A stretch of 64,000 nucleotides of DNA from Mastigias papua (taxonomy: Eukaryota; Cnidaria; Scyphozoa; Rhizostomeae; Mastigiidae): contig OZ025270.1 in NCBI GenBank assembly GCA_964019165.1, positions 9,404,450 to 9,468,449 of the forward strand, written 5' to 3'. The notes below the pieces were generated by a model, which saw nothing but the letters and a program-made list of their open reading frames with translations, was not told the DNA's origin and made no database searches. Positions 50,970 through 62,999 of the stretch are shown here, one piece after another. Made by a program: the position numbers and the translations under genes. Position 1 is the stretch's first letter, and every line of letters starts with the position of its first letter.

Positions 50970-52860
50970 TCTCTGAATATTTCATGCCTGTTTTCTCTGA
51001 TTCGTTTAGTGAATAGACAAGTTGGGGGGAAAGGCTGGAAAATGTGCATTAGTTATTACGACAATTAGGATAAAGCCAGCCTATGGTTTTTTTCGTATTG
51101 CAGTAGGTGTGACTGGAAATTGAACGATTCAAGAAAGGAGAACAAAAGTTGTTAGTATATTGTCGTGTTGGTCATGCAAAGTGACGCTGCTGCTTAGTAT
51201 GGTAACGAAATTGACGACCATATTTCCTCAGATTTTTCCAGATAAAACTATTCTGTGTGGAGCCAACATCCTGATATGTTGATAGTATGGGAATTAGGGT
51301 AAGAAAATCCCGTGTAGATATTTTCAAATACTAATTGGGGAGTCACTGTATGAGAGGCTTATTAGGACCTTAGGAATCTCTGCCCCACCTTATGCTTTTT
51401 TGCAATGCTTTTCGGCGTCGAATTTTAAGGGACATATTTTTATTTCATTGCTTTCAGTGAACATTTCCTCCGATGTAGTAGAGGTTTTATGAAAATATTA
51501 AATCTTTGGGCTTACGTTGAGATCTGATTCAGGCTTTGATTTTGAGATGACGATTGCGTTTTTGTGAGGCCACGAAGAAATGTGTAGAGAAATGTTCATG
51601 ATAGCAAAATGCGAGCAATTCAAACTTTCGGAAACTACACAGTATTTTTTAAGTAAGCTACTTTCGAGATATTCAAGCATTTTTATTGAATTCTCTGGCT
51701 TGTAGTAACCTGTGAACTCAATAGAAGTATTCAACCTGCCGTCCTCTAATTCTGATAATTGCCGTGTCATTTCGCATTTTCTCTGGTCTATGTAGACCAC
51801 AATATCGATTTTCAATTGAGAGCCTGTTGATTATATGCAAGCTAATTTCCTATGTTATGTTGGGGATTTTCTGCTAAAACTCCATTCACATAAGTCTGCG
51901 CTAGTTTATTTCATTTGCCAGAAGCGGAGAAAAGTTTGTGAAATGATGCCTAGACATTACATAAAGTGTCTGGCTGTAAATTTAGATGGGTAGTCAAAAA
52001 ATTACCGCAAAAGTCCTACATTAATTGCTTTAGAATTAAAGAAAGATTTACTACATCGTCTTTTGGAACTTGCAGTTTACTTTTCTTTTCAGTTAATTTT
52101 GTTTTATAATGTTCATTTCAATCAGGGAATATCTGGGGAAAAAGAAAGATTTTTCGAAAACTCAGGAAAATCAGGGAGTTTCTCCTATATTTCACGTGAA
52201 AAATAGCATGTTTCATCTGACCTTATGACTTTGGCATTTTTTAGAACTCATAATTCCCCTAATAGTTTTATGAAACTTAACTTGTGAATTTGGTAGGCAA
52301 TCGCACAGTTTTATTCAAAGCATTCAAACACTGTATGGGTTTGGAGTGAATCTGCAGATTCAAGAATTTTTTGTTTCTTTTGATTTTGAATACTTTTTCT
52401 CGTGTATATTTTATTCAAATTATAATGGGTAAAAATAGTTTCAGCAGAAATAGCAACATCAACTTTTACATGAGAGCCAGGGAAGTATATCTCAAACTCT
52501 GAGTGGAAATGGAAATTTATGCCTCACAGCTCATCAACACAAGCCCATCAACAGCTTCTTTCCACCTCAAATCTGTTACTTTCTTTGAATAAAATAAAGA
52601 AAAAGAGCAGCAGTTCTGTGTTTAACGAAGCCAAAATTTTGAGCAGCGAAAAGAGGGTATCAGGAGAAATCAGGGGGAAATGGGTAGCATTTCACTGAAA
52701 ATATAAAGGGAAACCAGGGAATTTTTTTCGTAAATGGTGTGTCAGCCCTGATTTATACAGTGTAGGCATTCAGTGAGTAATACAACGTAAAGTTGATTTG
52801 CAGACTGCTCAGTTGAAAGAGACTACAAAACTACAATGTGAAGGCAAAAAGCCACGTATA
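50970..52860. other. Intronic stretch without recognised genes
   Basis: The open minus frame 51498-51815 (105 residues) is not recognised. AT-rich, no structured repeat noticed. Confidence 0.35.
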
Positions 52861-52869
52861 ATATTTAGG

Positions 52870-53190
52870 TATTAAAAAGAATAGTGAGTCAGTGCCCAGA
52901 ATCTGTCATTTTACAGTGATGACTTAAATATGATGAAAGGATTAGCTGTCATACTTTTTCTATTTAAATCGTTCCAAAGTTTAGCTCCTCTATTAGAGAC
53001 ACATCTTTGCCCAGATGCGTTTTTCGGAAATGGCACATAAAGGTCAGTGGTAGTACGAGGCTGTCTAGCACTGGTTTCAGATGTCCTTCAAAACAACCCT
53101 TTTAAGCTATTCAGGCACTTCATGGATTATGGACCTAAAGACCATTTTAGATTTGTCTGTTTCTATGAGATCATAGATCGTTTGCCACCC
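52870..53190 (-). pseudogene. LINE 3' end fragment
   Basis: Minus strand: SMKCLNSLKGLF, then ARQPRTTTDLYVPFPKNASG and QRCVSNRGAKLWNDLN. This is the H-x-TR...VP...G-R-F-GA-LWN-LP tail of CR1/L2-type LINEs. Stops and a frameshift present. Confidence 0.68.
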
Positions 53191-54239
53191 CAACTGCCCA
53201 GGGGATCATTAGCATACAAACGGGTTGAAAAATTCCCCACTAGGGCCCTAAATTTCCCCACTATTTGGCCCATGATTCCCCACTTGCAAGTGCCCTGTTG
53301 TTTAACACTGTTTTAGAACTCAGTTTTGAGCTGTCTCTTTATACTGCTCACGTGTCAAATTATTTTTACTTCCTTTGTCTCATTATTTTCAATTAGTGTC
53401 TTACTGAATTTATAACACTGCTTGGGGACAAGTAGTGAAATCTTGGGCAAAATTCTACGATAAACTCCTCACACCCCAGTTTTGTGATGCCTGCCCCTTT
53501 GCTTTATTTTCCACTTGTCAAAATTCCTTAACAGATTCATTGCCGAACTGCCTAATTATAGGTGGTGCAGGTTTTCGGTAGGGGCTACTTGTTTTGTTCC
53601 TAGCTGCACGATTTTGGCGCCTTTGAAACTGGAGTGCTGTGCCAGGAACAGACTAGACAGGGTTGTAGAAACAGAGCTCAACCGAATAGCAAGAAGCGGT
53701 TTTATAGCTGAAGTTTGTTGAATATCTTTGATCTTTTCAGACTTCCAGTCATAATGCTGTTTGTTTTTGTACCGTTGTGTGATAATTTATATCCTCCAAG
53801 CAATGTGCTTCGGCATTCTAGGCCCTCATTACTTGGTCATTTCATTTATTATGGAAGTGCTATTTCAGGAGAGGGATAGACAGGTGTAATCGGCAAACAT
53901 CGTAACTTGCGAGTGCTTAATAGAAGGAGACAGCAGAGTCCAGAAAATTGTTGAACTTCCCTCTGCCTGTCAAGCCTTCATTATATATGCCTTCCTCATT
54001 TAAGAAGATCGAATCTAATCAAGACATTTCTTATAGGCGATTTTAAACTAGTTCCTTACTGTGTGCTAATAGAAATAACTTCTCGCTGCATATTCATTTG
54101 CTTTGATGTATGATCGCTATATAGTACTTTACTAAAGTATGGCGGTAGACCTTGAACCTTCAGCTTTGCTTTATAATACTACTTGCAGAAGGACTACACT
54201 TTTCTTAGTCGATGCATGCTACATGAAAGTTTTGCTCAA

Positions 54240-54650
54240 AATGGAATGTTGATAAAAGTTACTAAACCTTCCTCAAATTAGGCATGGAAAACAAAACCTT
54301 CCTCCGGCTTACAAACGTGGGCTCGTGACTTTTTCTGGACTCTGACGGGGAGGTCATTTGTATCGAAAACGAAAAGTAGCGGACCTAACCATGACGCCAG
54401 CGGAACTCCGCTAGTAGCTTATCGCATGTGGGACAGCTCCCCATTTACCTTACAGCACTGCTTCCTATTGGAAAGGTTATGGTTGAAACCAGTCTAGTTC
54501 TTTTCCAGCAACTCCATAGAATTGTACCTTATTTGGTGGTTCACCGTGTCCGGAGCCTTCTTCAAGTCTATGGATTTGACCGAGGTGTACGTTCCGTGTT
54601 CGATATTCAAATACCAGGAGTCGATTGTGTAATTTAGTAAGCATATCAAG
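54240..54650 (-). pseudogene. LINE RT palm fragment
   Basis: Minus strand: KKAPDTVNHQI (degenerate motif A, normally KAFDTVNH), TGFNHNLSNRKQCCKVNGEL, then SGVPLASWLGPLLFVFDTND with LPV (motif B and degenerate YxxD). The SYLSNRKQ-C-VNG-S signature indicates an L2/CR1-like RT. May belong to the same insertion as 52870-53190, but order and distance are not conclusive. Confidence 0.65.
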
Positions 54651-55009
54651 ACGAAATGTAACATTCTATGAATAGATTGTTGTGAGCACGAAAGATGATT
54701 TGACGCAAGAAAATCATGAAACTATTCATAGATAGACAAGCATAAATAACGTGGATGTCATGGGCAAAACAGGAGTTGGGCGATATTGATCTGTTATCGC
54801 CCTTACCACCCTTTTATATAGGTACAATCCTAGCACCGGGTTTTAATAAAAATGTGACTCACAAGAAAGCAGTATTCGACTTCTCAAAGAGTTAAGAAGT
54901 TCAGTACTGGAGTTTTCAGACGTTGCAATTCAAGCAAGCCAATCATTTCTTTTCTTAAATTTCGACATTTCTTGCGATACCTTTCTATTTCAGTGCTTCG
55001 TTTTTAGTA

Positions 55010-55128
55010 CAGTGGAATCTCGTTATTGTGGCCACCAACGGGACACCAAGATTTGGCCGTAATAATGAGATGGCCGCATTTTCGAAGTGGCGCTATTAGC
55101 GAAGTGGCCATAAGACGGGATTCCACTG
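55010..55128. mobile_element. pogo-like MITE, 119 bp
   Basis: CAGTGGAATCTCGTTATTGTGGCC and GGCCATAAGACGGGATTCCACTG are inverted ends; the left flank is TA, the right flank TG. No coding. Confidence 0.65.
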
Positions 55129-55974
55129 TGTTTCCTACAGTTGTAGCACATATAATGCGTGGGTATGGATAAGAGGTCTACTGGGGCGGGTTAGAATTTA
55201 CAAAATGGTAGAAAGTTTTATACCCCTTCAATTTTTGTCTAAAAGTTTTCATACCCTATTGAGAAATAACTAATAAGTTTCACACCCCATTTGCTATCTA
55301 CCCTATAAGGATTTCAGGGAAGATTTCTTCATTGCTACTTTTAAAGTCACAATTGCCACTATCATCAACTTGAAAAGATCACCAAAAAATGTCTTCTGCA
55401 CAATTACTTGCATGATTTCATATCCCTCAAAAATTCTCTACACAGTTTCATACCCCCCAAGTATCCTTGAAAAAGTTTCATGCCCTAACCAATTCTAGCC
55501 CCCCTACTACCCAGAGTTATAAATGACTGACCCTTAAAATACTTGAAAACGTGACTAGTATTTCGTCGTATTATTTCGTAAAAGGTGTCTTAATGTTTCG
55601 TCTTTATACTTAATTGTCAGGCATCGTCTTATCGTTTTGTCAAAGAAAATAGATATCGTTAAAATGACATGGCGGATGAAATATTTCTGAGAAACTTTAT
55701 TAGGTATGTGTAAACAAAGGAAACGTTATTTGAGGCAATCAGCTCATTTGTTTGCACCCTCACTTGCCAATCAAAACGCGTAAAAGACAGTAAAAAGTGA
55801 AGAGAAAATCACTTTTGATCAGTTTCTGAAACAAAGGTTGCGTGTCAGCCTTTTTGCTGCATAACAACTCCTCATACAAAAAGCTGGTGCTACGCGGGAC
55901 ATTTCTTTTTTCCGGGAAGATTTTTACATTTTCATATAGCAGAAAGATTTTTCTTAAATTTTACTGCATCTGTT

Positions 55975-56248
55975 TTCAAAGTACTACTGCAAACAGGAGA
56001 TTTGAGATCTTATAGTTAGGGTAGCTTCCCTAGTATCTTCAGCATAAGCTCTCATTTGAAAGATCTGCCGAGTGATCCCTCCCCACCCACATTTCATGTA
56101 TAATGATTTCACTTTTGTAGACATATTCCTAAAGTACTGCTCCTTTCAAGCCTTTTTTTGCTTTATTTTCTATATGTTGCTTGTTAAGTTACATCCTAGA
56201 CTGTCATTTGTACATAGTGTGGCGATAGTAGCGACGCGAGCTGGCAAA
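55975..56248. repeat. Left arm of ~265-bp inverted repeat
   Basis: Inverted match to 56500-56763 with moderate divergence: CTGCAAACAGGAGATTTGAG, AGACATATTCCTAAAGTA, TATATGTTGCT, GTCATTTGTACATAGTG-GGCGA. Confidence 0.7.
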
Positions 56249-56763
56249 GAATGAGGGACATCAAAATCGTTTTCTGTACGTAGATTGATTTTCCCGCCAA
56301 AACATGTTAAATGACGTATTGCGTGACAGAAGAAAGTTAATGGGAGGAAAAATGCCGTGACAGGCTTGATAAATCAACAAATTTGGCTTGTTATAAGGCA
56401 ATTTAGTGTTATTAGTGAATATTGTTAAGCTTGTCTTCAGATTCGCAGGAAGATTGTAGAAAGCGTGTGAGGAGGCTAAAATGATTGAGCGGGCGGGGGA
56501 ATTTCTATTCGCCGCACTGTGTACAAATGGCAGTTTATTTATTGTAACTGGATCAGCAACATATAGAAGGTGAAGCAAAATAAAATTTGAAAGGAGAAAT
56601 ACTTTAGGAATATGTCTGCAAAAGTGATATCATTTTACGAGAAATGTTCAGGGGGATGGTCCACCCAGCAGTTGTTTCAAAGGAGAGGCTATGCGGAAGA
56701 TACTGGGAGATTGCCCAACTATAGGACCTCAAATCTCCTGTTTGCAGTAATACTTTGAAAAGC
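56249..56763 (-). mobile_element. Spacer and right arm of inverted repeat with LINE-like ORF
   Basis: The right arm (56500-56763) mirrors 55975-56248. Reading minus across arm and spacer gives LHLLYVADPVTINKLPFVHS, ILASSHAFYNLPANLKTSLT and IFTNNTKLPYNKPNLLIYQ (56578 down to 56261), with a weak resemblance to the SFFYRAPRLYNSLP tail of some LINEs. Family uncertain. Confidence 0.4.
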
Positions 56764-56769
56764 GAAACC

Positions 56770-59210
56770 TTAAACGATTCGAACTGTCACGGGTGTCTTA
56801 GTCCGTTGAGCAATCCACCACACCAAACAATTCTTCAGCTATTACTTTTATTTTAGTTATAGCTTCATTAGTACATTGAAGTGACTTGAGGGGAATTCAG
56901 TGAGTACCCCCTGGAAAGAGCAACCCCGTTAAAAGAGCGCTCCTCGCAAACTATGGGCATTTTATGAGCGCCCTGGGCTCTCTATAGAAATATGGCATTG
57001 TCTAGAAAATTTGCTTAGCACAAATCTATCTTTTATGTTTCAATACTTAAAACTATGTCCAGTATGAATGGTGCGTTGTTTGTGTCACTCCAGACTTTTG
57101 CCAGACCAGAATTACTTCGAGGGAAAGTGAACCAGACGAAGGTAATCAGCAATTAAGACCCAAAAAGAGTTGTAGCCTCCATTCAAAACTGTATAATTAC
57201 AAGCGTAGGATTAGCTTGAAATCTGAAACTTGAAGGGATTACCTGTTAATCTTTGTCAAACACTTGGGAAATTTCATATGCCAAAAAGACTACTAAACGT
57301 GACCAAACTAATTAAACTACACATTAACGAAATGTTGATTATGTCTGGATATAAAGAACCTCTATGCACTGCTTGACTCTCCCTCTTGAAATTTGCATAC
57401 GCATAACCTAGCCTTCTCACTTATCGCTACACATCTGACTGGAATTTTCCCGACCATTTTCCTGACACACTTTTTTTGCTTGACTTTAGCAACCGGGTGT
57501 TCTCGGGCACGTTCCTGATTGCGTTTATTCTTATCAAGCTTTGCGGAGTGTACCCTAACAGTGGCATTTCTGTGGGCATGACGAAATAGTGCGGGGTCCT
57601 TAGTGAAAATGATGGCTGGGAGCCCTTATACTTAACTATATTTGAGTCATATTTTAGAACCCAAACATGGACGGCGGTGCCGGGGCTGGGGGAACTGTAG
57701 CCCCCACGTTTTGCAGCTAGTGGTCTTTGCTACAGCCGTTTCAAAATCTAAGCAGAATTGCATGAAGCATAGTCAATGAATAAGAATCAACAATTCAACA
57801 TCTTCTTATATTAAGTTATATGTCCTAATAATGAATACATGGCAGTGACAAGTCATGGTGCAAAACTGATTCTGTCATTTTGCAAATTTGAAAACACTAG
57901 TGAAAACCCGACTGCATTCGAGGCTAGAGAAAATCCAATAGCATATAGCAGCTTAGAAACTTTGTTGGTAATTCAGCAATGTTAGATTCAGCGATAGTTT
58001 CGTCACATAGTTTTGATTGTCACGGAACGATCAACCTTTAATTTTCCACTCATTTTAAGGATGCTTTTACCTGAATGCAAAAATATCCTTTCACTCTACA
58101 ACCTGCTTCTTCATGACATTTCTTGAGAGATGGGGGGGGCTTAGATTTATCCTTAATGGTGCACACCGTGCGTTGCGCCGTTGTATTCTAGTTGCTTAGT
58201 ATTTGTATCAGTGGAGGTTAAATTAATTGAAGCATTCTCGTGTACACATCTCTGCTCAAGAGGCATTAGCTGATGCTGGTTTGCAGCCTAGAATCACATA
58301 GCATCCCTGCAAGACCCGACCTGTCGGGAATCTTTTCAGTGAATTGATACGATCTGTCTAGTAGAAATAAACGTACTCAGTGAAATATTTGCAAGCGAAA
58401 CCTCACTCGTTGAAATGTTGCGTTTGCAATGACAGACGTCTTTGTATGGCGATGATTTAGGAATAATGAGTGATCGTTATTTTGTGGCCTCCTAGCTACT
58501 TATAATTTTCTGACGATCAGTGTTTTTAAACAATTATTCAGATTCGATTTTGATTATTGTATTCCTTATTCTTTATGATGTAATTGGTATGCGGATTTTA
58601 ATAGAGAAGTAGCACAGAATTGAAAATAGAAAAGGGCTAGAACTATAGTTTTGAATTTGTAGTATTTAACCATGAATGCAGTAGCAATGATAATTTAATG
58701 ATTAATATCTAATGATCCTAAATCATCATTATTTTGATTATGATATTATCGTAAAATGGATTTATCAATATAGTGCATAGAATTGCGATACATCTATAAA
58801 TATTATATTTGTAAGTTCTATTACGACACTATGCTAACACGCAGTTTTTAGAACTGAAAGCAGATCCTTTAGGAGCTTTAAACTTTCGAATAATTGTATC
58901 ACTTCAAGCAATCAAGAAGTAGGACTCTGGTCCCATTTATTTCGGTCAAATCCGTGTGAATTTTGTAATGTATGTAATTTTTGTAATTTTTTGTAATTTG
59001 TAATTTTTGTAATAGAGGGTCTTTCATTGTAGGGTTTCCATTGAAACTAACAAAATGTGTATGATAAACGTGCTTTTAAAATTATGGGCCTATCAAGGAA
59101 CTTTTAGTATTGGAATGTAGTCAAAAGAGTTAGTAAAAATATGGAACGCTAAGAATTAAGCTTTGAGCTAGGTTCCTTATAAAAACAAATTTGTATCTCT
59201 ACCCTGTTTT
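56770..59210. other. Intronic stretch without recognised genes
   Basis: Nothing coding or clearly repetitive. A short TTTTTGTAATTTGTAAT tandem run is at ~58965-59015. Confidence 0.35.
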
Positions 59211-59216
59211 TCGTAG

Positions 59217-59456
59217 GATGAAAAAGACCAAGGAAATGAAAAGAATAGCAAAAAACCTTCCACCGAATCATCGCAAGATTCAAAAGACAAAACCGAGGAA
59301 AAGGGCGAAAAAGACAAAACTGAAACTGAAATCGATGCAAAAGCAAAAACAGTTGAACCGGATTTCCAAATGATCGATAATCCAGCTAGAGTAATGCCTG
59401 CGCAGCGGAAAGTCATTACCTTACCACCCGATTGCAGATATTCCTCCATCAAGCCT
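59217..59456 (+). CDS. PSMD1: PSMD1/Rpn2 exon, charged linker plus [10 protein letters not shown] core
   Basis: 80 codons, phase 0. The first 48 or so residues are a low-complexity Lys/Glu/Asp/Ser/Thr linker ([19 protein letters not shown] and on). The rest is the conserved block [19 protein letters not shown] followed by [25 protein letters not shown] is essentially invariant in Rpn2. The acceptor is TTTTTCGTAG at 59207-59216 and the donor is GTAAGT at 59457. The linker shows no obvious alignment to other species beyond composition, as expected for this disordered region. Small open frames in other phases here are shadows of this exon. Confidence 0.95.
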
Positions 59457-59830
59457 GTAAGTAATTATCTTATACAAAATCACTTAAAACCCTCGTTGGA
59501 ATTTTTTTGTAGATTTAAGTATTAAGTCTTATGTCATTTGTTCAAAAGAGAGTTGTACATTCTTTTGGAATAGTGGATGGGGTAGGAATGAAATAATAGT
59601 CCAATATCCACCTAGCATTTTGGCTTGTGGAAAACTTTGAAAAGTTTCACACCTTCTTTAAGATCTTAAGCGTGGTTCAAGTTTATCATAAAGTTTAGGT
59701 GTTTCATAAGAAAAATTTGAGGAATGGAAGTGATAATTACTGTATACTATATCATAGAATTGCGCTGTTTTGCAGGAAAATTGTATACCTTCCATCACAT
59801 CTCATAATCTTGTTTTGCTAACACATACAG

Positions 59831-59906
59831 GTTAATGTTGGTGGCTTAATTATATTGAGCGATTCCAAATCAGAAGAGCCAGAGGATTTGATTGAGCCAC
59901 TCCCTG
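59831..59906 (+). CDS. PSMD1: PSMD1/Rpn2 exon, penultimate (VGGLIILSD)
   Basis: 25 codons plus one base: VNVGGLIILSDSKSEEPEDL then IEPLP. It corresponds to the -I-GG-I-L-D- strand and the acidic EELVEP stretch of animal Rpn2. The acceptor ACACATACAG ends at 59830 and the donor is GTATGG at 59907. The trailing G joins CA of the last exon as Ala. The intron after it carries the (GAT)n tract at 60093-60343. Confidence 0.93.
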
Positions 59907-60092
59907 GTATGGCATTGTTTGAACAGAATACTTTAGTTTTTGATACTTTGAAAGTGAAGTTGTATGATTCCCAATTTGTTAGTTCTTTTTCAAATGTTAG
60001 GATGTGTGGAGTGTTTGCTATCTGAGATGTTATATGTTGTAAGACAGCAAGAAGTATCATTATCGGTAAAAAGGGCGATTACTAGTAATACC

Positions 60093-60343
<251 letters not shown>

Positions 60344-61654
60344 TGATATTTGATTATAACCTTCCTTGATTTTGTTGAAAATGAAATACCGATTATTAGC
60401 TGACGTATTTTCCCTGCGCGCGACAGTGCTTATGAGTATTCAAATGCCGTCACGTGACATCGATTATCTTGCCTATATGTGCCTATCGTGAGTTCTTTTG
60501 CGTTTTATGAATTGGTACACAGGGGTTCTTGAACATTCTATGAGTCTATTTAAAGATCTTTCCAGTTAACCACACATCAAATAGGATTAAATTTGGATTA
60601 GTTTGAAAGATAATCCGCCAATTTTTTCATGTAAATGGAAGATTATCAGCCAGAGATTATCTTTTGTGATTAGATGATAAGTTTACCTTGGTATAGTTCA
60701 GAAACAGTTGGGTTTAGCACAAAATAAATGTTTGATTCCCAGAAAGTGCTTGAAAAATATTTGTAGTGCTACGCCCCTGACAATTTGAGGAATGATTTCA
60801 AAGAGATGGTTGAGTTATCTAGCAAATAGTAAAAGTAAAGACCTCCACTTATAACAAACAAATACTGGAAGTAACTAGTAATCTTCGTTGTACCTCCCTT
60901 CGTATTTGAGCTTTCTCTGTATTGAACAGGATAAAAATGGACCTTGAAATAGTTGTGCCGGTGTTGCTATTTTATGGACAATGTCTGAAGGCGAAATTAT
61001 TTCTATCATTTTTGTAATTATTATCATCACGATTATCGCGAGCCTCGCAAGAGCAGTAATGTTTTCCGCCACAATTACCATCGCACCGTCGATCTTCGAT
61101 CTTTGCCTGAATCTCTTGCACCTTTACTTATAGACTAGCATTCTCAGTAAGTACACAAGTAGGCAGTAAGGTATATACGTATGCAGTTAAGTAAATACTG
61201 CTACCCAAAGACTGTCACCCAAAGCTGATTCAGCATCTTTTTGCCTGTGTGACACCTGGGCCATTTTGTAGTTAATCGGGGATCTTGAAAAGGATGGCAA
61301 AATAGTATTAGTTTCCCTCGTGCTTATTTGTTTTTTTATTTGTTTATTTATTTATTTATGCTACATTGAGAGGAATATGATAGGGACAGTAGCACAGGAT
61401 TATTTTTTTAAATTGATCTGCGAGTGCCCTTATGATTTGGCCGTTAATCTTTCGTCCGATCATTGAAACATTCAATTAAAGATGATTCCTAAGTTGAAAA
61501 GAAAGCATGAAGAATAAGAGAACAGAGAACCGATTCATGCGAAGTAGCTAAAGAAATCATCAAAAATCCAAATGCACTTATATTTTATACATTTATTAGT
61601 TCATTGCTGTTTTGTTCCATATTTGATTGTTGTGTTCTTAAATTTTTGTTATAG

Positions 61655-61728
61655 CATCCGTTGCCACTGAATCTGAAGATGAGAAAGAACCTGACCCTCC
61701 AGAACCTTTTGAATACACAGAGGATTAG
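61655..61728 (+). CDS. PSMD1: PSMD1/Rpn2 terminal exon with Rpn13-docking tail
   Basis: Two bases completing Ala plus 23 codons and TAG at 61726-61728: SVATESEDEKEPDPPEPF then EYTED. In human PSMD1 the last ~14 residues bind the Pru domain of the ubiquitin receptor Rpn13/ADRM1. The PPEPFEY core with its Phe and Tyr is kept here, so that docking is probably conserved (inference from the family). The acceptor is TTTTTGTTATAG ending at 61654. I see no AATAAA in the ~350 bases after the stop, so the polyadenylation site is unassigned. Confidence 0.94.
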
Positions 61729-62815
61729 TTGCAAATTCTATTTGGGCTGCGCCTCCGCTCCTGACACTTGCTACCAGTCATGTCTTTGGCAGTTTTCATT
61801 ATCAGAAGCATGCGATGTTTAGAAACGATCTATTCATATTTAGGATTTTTTGAAGGATCTTTAAAATATATTGAAAAGACTATTGAGTTGTAGTAATTCT
61901 CTTGTGTCATTCTTAATATTTCAGGTCATCTTAACTGTGTAGTGTGGAGTGGTATGTTTTGCAGTCATTCGCCAATTTTATTGTGTCTAGTTTAGTAAAC
62001 CGTAAACAAGTTACCTTATCTATCAGTTTTCTCGCAAGGGAACTGCCATAGGTTCTCTGCGCTTGGTAGCTTTCTTGTTTCATAAGGGAAATGAAGATTT
62101 TTGCTTCTCTCTTTATCATTGAAGGTCAGTTTCATTACCGTGACTGTAGATAAACACTGTGACTCAAGGTAAGTAGTTAGCTTCAAGACAACCAACATTG
62201 CTTGAAGAGCTTTCGCAAAATCTGAAGGCTCTCTTTAACTATTGCGCGTTAAATCAAGTCAGTTTCGGGATTCACATGGATTTATGAGTGGATTTTTTAA
62301 CCTTTCCAATTTCCTATGTGCTTTCAGTGACATCATTATCCGTTGATAGCCAGCACATATATTAAGCATATGTTCTATACTAGAAGGCCATAGACAGAAC
62401 TGTTCGCTTTATATCATCAAAAATTCTAAAGCATTTGCTTGTGGCCTTAAATCAAATTATTAGCCAGTGAGATGCATCCATTTTTGCATATTTCATTGTA
62501 ACACCATTTTGAAGTGGAGTTGCTGTGGAGAAATCACTACTAGCAACTTTTGGCCCGGAACAGACTTACTTCCATTTACATAGACGAGCTTTTAACAGTG
62601 ACCTCATGAGTATATATTACATTGATATCTCGGAGCCCTACGCTGGGAAACGAATGGTTTCCTGGATTTTCCGCATATCGCGCAGCACCCATTATTTACC
62701 CTATATACAAGAGGCACTACCCATCTCTTCGCCGATTTGCACGGGGTAGTCATCCTAGCTCTATCTCAATGGGGGAACAAATGATTTACCATTGAGCAGT
62801 AGTGTGAAAACATTA
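61729..62815. other. PSMD1 3' UTR and downstream sequence
   Basis: Begins with the 3' UTR. No AATAAA close to the stop. No other gene recognised. Confidence 0.45.
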
Positions 62816-62817
62816 CC

Positions 62818-62990
62818 TGATGCCTGTGGTAGAGTACTCGTCGAACAAAATCGAAGTTTGCGAGCTCATATCCTGCTCGGGCCAACCATTTTGTCATGTT
62901 AATGGGAACTTAGTCCAGTAGAGAGCTCAGAGGATAATTGTTGTTGGTCCCGACATGGACAACAGCAGCAAAGGAATGTAATGGCAAGTG
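62818..62990 (+). mobile_element. tRNA-like SINE head (degraded)
   Basis: TGTGGTAGAGTACTCGTC resembles a tRNA D-arm/A-box and GCGAGCTCATATCCTGC resembles a decayed B-box (GGTTCGAATCC), followed by TCGGGCC. Too damaged for a tRNA; spacing suits a tRNA-derived SINE. Confidence 0.4.
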
Positions 62991-62999
62991 CCTTTTACA

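Noticed and set aside
51498..51815. 105-aa minus-strand open frame in the 8.2-kb intron
   Set aside because: No family signature and no neighbouring exon-like signals.
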